This document shows, one piece after another, positions 58,956 through 64,000 of a stretch of DNA of 64,000 nucleotides. The DNA is from Beutenbergia cavernae DSM 12333 (GTDB lineage Bacteria > Actinomycetota > Actinomycetes > Actinomycetales > Beutenbergiaceae), in the NCBI RefSeq assembly GCF_000023105.1, contig NC_012669.1:124001-188000 (forward strand). The letters run 5' to 3'. Below the pieces are notes generated by a model that ran no database searches, had not been told where the DNA came from, and worked only from the letters and a program-made list of their open reading frames with translations. The translations under genes and the position numbers were made by a program. Within the stretch, counting starts at the first letter, position 1. Each line of letters opens with the position of its first letter.

Positions 58956-60095
58956 GTGCCCCAAGGACTGCAGCACACCGCCCCGCCACGCGCCGGCCAT
59001 GAGGCGAGAATCCTCGACCACCTCCGCCGCCGCGGTCGCGCGAGCCGTGGCGAGATCGCCACCGCCCTCGGGCTCTCCCGCGCCACCGTCTCGACGGTGA
59101 CCGGCCAGCTCGTGCGCACCGGCACGCTCGTCGTCGCTCCCGCCACCGAGTCCGGGCGCCTCGGCCGCCGCCCGGAGGTCCTCAGTCTCGACCCGTCCTC
59201 CGGCCTCGTCCTCGGGCTCGACTTCGGGCACACGCACGTCACGGTCGTCGCGACCGACGCGTCGCACACGGTCGTCGGCTCCGGCACGCGCCGCTTCCCC
59301 GCCACCACCTCGTGGACGAGGCGGCGGGAGATCGCCGTCGGCATGGCCACCCACGTCCTCGCGACGACGGACCGGCCGGAGTCCCTCGCCGCCGTCGGCA
59401 TCGGCGTGGCCGGCAGCATCGCGGGGCGGCCCGCCGTGCTCGAGGCGATCGAAGCCACGTTCGCCGACGCGTTCGCCGTCCCGGTCCGCACGGACAACAA
59501 CGCCCGCCTCGCCGGCCTCGCCGAGTGGCTGTGGGGGGCGGCCCAGGGAGCGACCGACGTCATGTACCTGCGCCTGTCCCACGGTGTGGGCGGCGCGCTC
59601 GTCATCGACGGCCGGATGCGGCGCGGTCCGCGCGCGAGCGGCGGCGAGTTCGGCCACGTGTGCGTGGACCCCGCCGGTCCCGCCTGTCGATGCACGAACC
59701 GCGGTTGCCTCGAGCGCTACGTCGGGCTCGATGCGGTGCTCGCCGAGGCGGGGGCCGACGACGTCGGCGCCCTCCTCGCCGCGCTCGACCGCGGCGACGA
59801 CCGCGCTGTCGCGACCCTCGGCACCGCGAGCGACCGCATCGGACTCGTCCTCGGCAACGTCGCGACGGTGCTGGACACCCCGCGCGTCGTCCTCGGCGGC
59901 GAGCTGGCCGCCCTCGGTGACCACCTCGTCGTCGGCGTCCGGCGGGCGATGTCGCGCCACGTGCTGCCGGACAAGGCCGACGCCCTCGACGTACGCCCCG
60001 CCGCGCTGGGCGCCCGGGCCGGCGCGCTCGGCGGCGTCGCCCTGGTGCTGCAGGACACCTCGATCCCGCTGCCCGGGGCGCCGCGACCCGCCTGA
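58956..60095 (+). CDS. ROK-family transcriptional regulator
   Basis: A 379-residue NagC/XylR-type regulator. The N-terminal winged helix (about 15-60; GRASRGEIATALGLSRATVS) binds DNA. The ROK domain has the ATPase-like GLVLGLDFGHTHVTVV, SHGVGGALVIDGRM, GGEFGHVCVDP, and the zinc motif CRCTNRGCLE, in which the usual Gly after the second Cys is Thr. It probably represses the sulfatase-importer operon and senses a sugar of that pathway. GTG 58956 is preferred, since the homologous region begins just after it; a TTG at 58920 would add 12 residues and would overlap the operator region. Confidence 0.9.
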   Translation: MPQGLQHTAPPRAGHEARILDHLRRRGRASRGEIATALGLSRATVSTVTGQLVRTGTLVVAPATESGRLGRRPEVLSLDPSSGLVLGLDFGHTHVTVVATDASHTVVGSGTRRFPATTSWTRRREIAVGMATHVLATTDRPESLAAVGIGVAGSIAGRPAVLEAIEATFADAFAVPVRTDNNARLAGLAEWLWGAAQGATDVMYLRLSHGVGGALVIDGRMRRGPRASGGEFGHVCVDPAGPACRCTNRGCLERYVGLDAVLAEAGADDVGALLAALDRGDDRAVATLGTASDRIGLVLGNVATVLDTPRVVLGGELAALGDHLVVGVRRAMSRHVLPDKADALDVRPAALGARAGALGGVALVLQDTSIPLPGAPRPA

Positions 60096-60099
60096 GCGC

Positions 60100-60117
60100 G
60101 GCGCCGCCCGCGGCGCC
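60100..60117 (+). terminator. Hairpin after the ROK gene
   Basis: GGCGCCGC and GCGGCGCC separated by two bases form a GC-only hairpin between the ROK stop (60095) and the sulfatase start (60128). It may end regulator transcripts or attenuate readthrough into the sulfatase operon. Confidence 0.5.
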
Positions 60118-60127
60118 CACACCCGCC

Positions 60128-61645
60128 ATGACCCCGCACCACCACGAGAGGCCGGTCGCTTTGACCAACATCCTGTTCTTCCTCACCGACCAGCACCGCA
60201 AGGACACCCTCGGTGCGTACGGCAACGCGACTGTGCGCACGCCGAACCTGGACGCGCTCGCCGCCGACGGCACGACGTTCGACCGGTTCTACACGCCGAC
60301 CGCCATCTGCACCCCGGCCCGCGCGAGCCTCCTCACCGGCGCGGCGCCGTTCCGCCACAAGCTGCTCGCGAACTACGAGCGGAACGTCGGGTACCAGGAG
60401 GAGCTCTCCGAGGGCCAGTTCACGTTCAGCGAGGACCTGGCGGAGGCCGGCTACCACCTCGGGCTCGTCGGAAAGTGGCACGTCGGCACGCACCGCACCG
60501 CCGGCGATCTCGGGTTCGACGGCCCGCACCTGCCGGGCTGGCACAACCCGGTCGACCACGCCGACTACCTCGCCTACCTCGAGGAGAACGACCTCCCGCC
60601 GTATCGCATCAGCGACGAGGTCCGCGGCACGTTCCCGAACGGCGCCCCGGGCAACCTGCTGGCCGCGCGGCTGCACCAGCCGCTGGAGGCCACGTTCGAG
60701 TACTTCCTCGCCGAGCGCGCGATCGACCTGCTCCGCACCTACGCGCGAGACCACCGCACGAGTGGCCGCCCGTTCTTCCTCGCGACGCACTTCTTCGGCC
60801 CGCACCTGCCGTACATCCTCCCGAGCGAGTACCTCGACATGTACGACGCCGACGACGTCGAGCTGCCGCTCTCGGTCGCGGAGACGTTCGCCGGCAAGCC
60901 GCCCGTCCAGGGCAACTACTCCGCGCACTGGACGTTCGACACGCTCGGCGACGAGACCTCCCGCAAGCTGATCGCCGCGTACTGGGGCTACGTCACGCTC
61001 GTCGACTCGCAGGTCGGCCGGATCCTCGACGCCGCCCGCGAGCTCGGCGTGTACGACGACGCGGCAGTGTTCTTCTCCGCCGACCACGGCGAGTTCACCG
61101 GCGCGCACCGACTGCACGACAAGGGTCCGGCGATGTACGAGGACATCTACACCATCCCCGGCATCGTCAAGCTGCCGGGCGGTGTCCCGGGCCAGCGCTC
61201 GGATCGGCTCGCGCACCTCATCGACCTGACGGCGACGATCCTCGACGTCGCCGGCCGTGACCCGGCCCGCGCCGTCGACGGCGTGCCCGTCACGCCGCTC
61301 GTGCGCGGCGAGGAGACGCCGTGGCGCGAGGACCTCGTCGCGGAGTTCCACGGCCACCACTTCCCGCACCCGCAGCGGATGCTCGTCACCGAGCGGTGGA
61401 AGCTCGTGGTCAACCCGGAGTCCGTCAACGAGCTGTACGACCTCGTCCGCGACCCCGACGAGCTGCAGAACCGCTACACGCACCCGGAGACGGCGGCGGT
61501 CCGCGCCGAGCTGCTCGGCCGCCTGTACCGCCAGCTGCGCGAGCGCGGCGACAACTTCTACCACTGGATGACGTCGATGTACCCGGTGGGCGAGAAGGAC
61601 TACGACACGTCCCTCAGCATGTTCGAAGGAGCGCACCGCCCATGA
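60128..61645 (+). CDS. Cys-type sulfatase
   Basis: A 505-residue arylsulfatase-family enzyme (alkaline-phosphatase fold). The formylglycine motif is Cys61-Thr-Pro-Ala-Arg (AICTPARASLLTG), which needs the FGE maturase, not found in the window. Metal residues are visible in FFLTDQHRKDT and FFSADHGEFTGAHRLHDKG; substrate-side residues lie in GKWHVGTH. No signal peptide, so it desulfates imported oligosaccharides. Start uncertain: ATG 60128, or a TTG about 35 bases downstream (before TNILFFLTDQ) with GAGAGG upstream. Its stop overlaps the binding-protein start (ATGA), so both are coupled. Confidence 0.92.
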   Translation: MTPHHHERPVALTNILFFLTDQHRKDTLGAYGNATVRTPNLDALAADGTTFDRFYTPTAICTPARASLLTGAAPFRHKLLANYERNVGYQEELSEGQFTFSEDLAEAGYHLGLVGKWHVGTHRTAGDLGFDGPHLPGWHNPVDHADYLAYLEENDLPPYRISDEVRGTFPNGAPGNLLAARLHQPLEATFEYFLAERAIDLLRTYARDHRTSGRPFFLATHFFGPHLPYILPSEYLDMYDADDVELPLSVAETFAGKPPVQGNYSAHWTFDTLGDETSRKLIAAYWGYVTLVDSQVGRILDAARELGVYDDAAVFFSADHGEFTGAHRLHDKGPAMYEDIYTIPGIVKLPGGVPGQRSDRLAHLIDLTATILDVAGRDPARAVDGVPVTPLVRGEETPWREDLVAEFHGHHFPHPQRMLVTERWKLVVNPESVNELYDLVRDPDELQNRYTHPETAAVRAELLGRLYRQLRERGDNFYHWMTSMYPVGEKDYDTSLSMFEGAHRP

Positions 61646-62991
61646 CCCGACTGACGACGACGGCGTCGCCCGCGTTCCGCAGGCCGGGTGGCGCCGTGTC
61701 CCGCCGCGCGATGCTCGGGCTGCTCGGTGCAGGGGCCGCGGGCCTGACCGCCGCGTGCTCCGCGTCCATCGGCGGCGGCATCGCCCCCGACCCCGCCGCG
61801 TTCTTCTCCGGCGACTACGACGGCGATCCGGTGCGCCTCGACTTCTGGAACCCGTTCACCGGCGGCGACGGACCCGCGATGGGCGCCATCGTCGACGCGT
61901 TCAACGCCGCGCACCCGCAGATCGACGTCCGGATGTCGTCCATCAACGCCGACCAGATGTACGCCAAGCTGCTCCCCGCCGTCGGTGCCGGGCAGGGCCC
62001 GGACGTGGTCGCCATGCACCTCGACCAGCTCGCGACGTTCGCCATCCGAGGCACGATCGTGTCGCTCGACGACATCGTGGAGGGCCTCGAGCTCGACGGC
62101 GCCGACTTCGTGGCGCAGGCCTGGGAGGCCACGGTCTTCCAGGATCGGCGCTTCGGCATCCCGCTCGACTTCTTCACGGCGGCGCAGTACTGGAACGTCG
62201 AGGCGTTCGACGCCGCCGGCGTCAGGGCGCCGTGGGACGGCAGCTCCTACCTGGACGTGATGGCGGGCCTGCAGGCCTCCGGCGTCGCGAACCCGTTCTG
62301 GGTGTCGCCCGCCTGGCAGACGTTCGTGGGACTCCTCGGCCAGTTCGGGGGCTCGCTGTTCGACGCGGACGGCACGACGGCGACCATGGGCTCGGACGCC
62401 GGCGTCGAGGCGCTGACGTGGATATGCGACGTCGTCGCCGACGGGTTCAGCCCCGCGGGCGTGACCGACGTCCGGCCCCCGTTCAAGAACGGCTCGTGCG
62501 TGACGATGACCGACCTGCCGGCCGCGATCCCGGACCTCACCCTCACGGCACCGGACCTCGAGTGGGGCGTCGGTCCGTTCCCGCAGGTCGGGCCGCAGCC
62601 GGGCACGTTCGCCAACTCGCACACGTTCACGATCACGCAGCAGACGCAAGCCGACGACGACGTCGCCCAGGCCGCGCAGGTGTTCGTCCACTGGGTGTCC
62701 CAGAACTCGGGTCAGTGGGCCGCCGGCGGTCTCACGCCGGCCAGCACGTCGGTGCGGGAGTCGGCGGAGTTCGCCGCGACGCCGCAGTCGGTCCTTGCGA
62801 CGGAGGAGGTCTTCGCCTCCGCGGTCTTCCTCCCGCAGATCCCCTCGTCGCGCGACATCGCGGCGAACTCCTACCAGCGGGCCGTCAGCGAGGCGGTGCT
62901 GGGGCAGGCCACGCCCGCGGACGCCCTGGCGTTCGCCCAGCGGACCGCGCAGAGCCAGCTCGACGACGTCCGCCGGCTCTTCGAGTCCTGA
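61642..62991 (+). CDS. Sugar ABC importer binding lipoprotein (Tat-type signal)
   Basis: A 449-residue CUT1-family binding protein. Its signal sequence has a twin-arginine motif and a lipobox together (VSRRAMLGLLGAGAAGLTAAC), so it may be exported folded and then lipid-anchored at the Cys near residue 39. The mature part starts VRLDFWNPFTGGDGPAMGAI, with GQGPDVVAMHLDQLATFA. It is encoded by the same operon as the sulfatase, so the ligand is probably a sulfated or uronate-containing oligosaccharide from the PL8 lyase. Translation is coupled to the sulfatase gene by a 4-base overlap. Confidence 0.92.
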   Translation: MTRLTTTASPAFRRPGGAVSRRAMLGLLGAGAAGLTAACSASIGGGIAPDPAAFFSGDYDGDPVRLDFWNPFTGGDGPAMGAIVDAFNAAHPQIDVRMSSINADQMYAKLLPAVGAGQGPDVVAMHLDQLATFAIRGTIVSLDDIVEGLELDGADFVAQAWEATVFQDRRFGIPLDFFTAAQYWNVEAFDAAGVRAPWDGSSYLDVMAGLQASGVANPFWVSPAWQTFVGLLGQFGGSLFDADGTTATMGSDAGVEALTWICDVVADGFSPAGVTDVRPPFKNGSCVTMTDLPAAIPDLTLTAPDLEWGVGPFPQVGPQPGTFANSHTFTITQQTQADDDVAQAAQVFVHWVSQNSGQWAAGGLTPASTSVRESAEFAATPQSVLATEEVFASAVFLPQIPSSRDIAANSYQRAVSEAVLGQATPADALAFAQRTAQSQLDDVRRLFES

Positions 62992-63013
62992 CCCCGAGTC
63001 CTCCGCGAACTCC

Positions 63014-63029
63014 CGCGCCCCAGGGCGCG
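63014..63029 (+). terminator. Intercistronic hairpin between binding protein and permease
   Basis: CGCGCCC and GGGCGCG separated by two bases lie in the 58-bp gap. Hairpins at this place in ABC operons commonly stabilise the upstream message, so that more binding protein than permease is made. Confidence 0.5.
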
Positions 63030-63049
63030 CAACCACATGAGGTGATTCG

Positions 63050-63997
63050 ATGGCGCAGATCCCGATCGCGATGGTGCGGTCGTCCGGGCCGACCCGCGGG
63101 AGCGACTCCCGCGGCTGGCGCGTGACCCCCTATCTCTTCGTCGCCCCCTTCCTCGCACTCTTCGTCCTGTTCGTCGTCGTCCCGATCGGCGCGGCGGCGT
63201 GGGCCAGCCTGCACGCGTGGAGCCTCGGCCTCCCGAACCAACCGTTCGTGGGGCTGGAGAACTACGCCGACCTGTTCGGCGGGACGTCGGTGCTGTCCGT
63301 CGAGTTCTGGAAGGGCATGAAGGCGACGGGGCTCTTCACGCTGCTCTCCGTGCCGCTGCTCGTGATCGTGCCGCTCGCCCTGGCGCTCCTGCTCAACCAG
63401 AAGTTCCCGGGCCGGACGTTCTTCCGCGCGGCATACTTCGCGCCGTACGTCCTCGGCGTCGCCGTCATCGGCCTGCTGTGGCACTTCCTGCTCGACCGCC
63501 AGCTCGGGCCGGTCAACCAGATCCTCCGCGCCCTCGGGCTTGGCGGTGACATCGCGTGGACGACGTCGCTCCCGGCGGGGTGGGTTGCTCTCGTCGGGGC
63601 GACGATCTGGTGGACGTGCGGGTTCAACGCCGTGATCTACCTGGCCGCTCTGCAGAACGTCCCGGAGGAGCTGTACGAGGCGGTCAAGGTCGACGGCGGC
63701 GGCGCCTGGCGGCGCTTCACCACCGTCACGCTGCCGAGCATCGCGCGGGTGCTGCAGTTCGTCGTGGCGATCACGATCATCGCGTCGGCCAACATGTACG
63801 GGCAGTCCGCGCTCATCACGCAGCAGCAGCCGGGCACCTCGACGCGCACGGCGATCGGGTTCATCGCCCAGACGGGCATCCAGGGGTTCAACATCGGCGC
63901 GTCGTCGGCGATGAGCATCATCCTCGCGCTCTCCCTCATGGTCGTCAGCGGCCTCGTCCTCCTCGCGTTCCGGAAGGTCGGTGACTCGGACTCATGA
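63050..63997 (+). CDS. Sugar ABC importer permease (MalF-like)
   Basis: A 315-residue inner-membrane permease with six transmembrane segments, starting TPYLFVAPFLALFVLFVVVP, and with the EAA loop EAVKVDGGGAWRRFTTVTLP. The ribosome site GAGGTGA lies just before the ATG. The stop TGA at 63995-63997 overlaps an ATG, so the second permease begins at once and continues past the window. Confidence 0.93.
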   Translation: MAQIPIAMVRSSGPTRGSDSRGWRVTPYLFVAPFLALFVLFVVVPIGAAAWASLHAWSLGLPNQPFVGLENYADLFGGTSVLSVEFWKGMKATGLFTLLSVPLLVIVPLALALLLNQKFPGRTFFRAAYFAPYVLGVAVIGLLWHFLLDRQLGPVNQILRALGLGGDIAWTTSLPAGWVALVGATIWWTCGFNAVIYLAALQNVPEELYEAVKVDGGGAWRRFTTVTLPSIARVLQFVVAITIIASANMYGQSALITQQQPGTSTRTAIGFIAQTGIQGFNIGASSAMSIILALSLMVVSGLVLLAFRKVGDSDS

Positions 63998-64000
63998 GCC
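63994..64000 (+). CDS. Start of next gene (probable second permease), truncated
   Basis: ATG at 63994 overlaps the preceding stop in the ATGA manner used throughout the window. Only two codons are present. The identity as the MalG-like partner permease is inferred from operon order. Confidence 0.4.

Noticed and set aside
1-64000. tRNA or rRNA genes
   Set aside because: No cloverleaf with a conserved T-loop (GGTTCRA) and CCA-adjacent acceptor, and no rRNA-like stretch, was recognised in the intergenic regions on either strand.

Overview
The window is very GC-rich, densely coded chromosomal DNA. It shows strong G/C bias at third codon positions, frequent GTG starts, many 4-base ATGA/GTGA gene overlaps, an IdeR/DtxR-type iron box, F420-type luciferase-like oxidoreductase and DUF222/HNH proteins, Tat-dependent secretion, and many apparently leaderless genes (TANNNT box 6-8 nt before an ATG/GTG). 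Together these point to a saprophytic, carbohydrate-degrading actinomycete, probably of the order Micrococcales. No rRNA, tRNA, CRISPR array, IS element or phage gene was recognised.

Left third (1-19.6 kb): VOC protein, AraC regulator, phosphoribosyltransferase and a ThuA/Gfo-Idh-MocA pair. A sugar-acid locus follows. A minus-strand operon (SMP-30 lactonase, enolase-superfamily dehydratase, FadR-type regulator, SDR) lies back to back with a plus-strand operon (SDR, sugar ABC importer, GH36 alpha-galactosidase). Together they could import alpha-galactosides, release the sugar and oxidise it without phosphorylation. Next come a divergent PRPP-synthetase homologue, DNA-3-methyladenine glycosylase I, a DUF1801 protein, a GH92 alpha-mannosidase, and a TetR gene divergent from an alpha/beta hydrolase with two near-perfect palindromic operators between them.

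Middle (19.6-38.7 kb): an orphan sugar-binding lipoprotein; a five-gene ferric-siderophore uptake operon (binding protein, two permeases, ATPase, esterase) behind an IdeR box; a sugar permease pair without a binding protein; a DUF222/HNH endonuclease with internal repeats; a repeat-bearing intergenic region; an RpiR-type regulator with twin operator-like sites around its start codon, followed by a Tat-exported glycosidase-like protein; and a WYL regulator divergent from an epoxide-hydrolase-like gene.

Right third (38.7-64 kb): a ten-gene minus-strand operon, every junction overlapping by 4 bases, encodes a complete Opp/Dpp-type ABC importer followed by an amidohydrolase, a TIGR04076 protein, an F420-type oxidoreductase, a DUF885 metallopeptidase-like protein and a SnoaL-like protein. 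A divergent XRE-cupin regulator shares a palindromic promoter region with it. After a run of small genes, including a membrane protein split by an in-frame TGA, the window ends in a polysaccharide-utilisation locus: SGNH esterase, PL8 polysaccharide lyase, ROK regulator, Cys-type sulfatase and the first genes of a sugar ABC importer. This suggests use of a sulfated uronate-containing polysaccharide such as a glycosaminoglycan. None of the sugar importers has its own ATPase gene here, so a shared MsiK-type ATPase elsewhere is likely.
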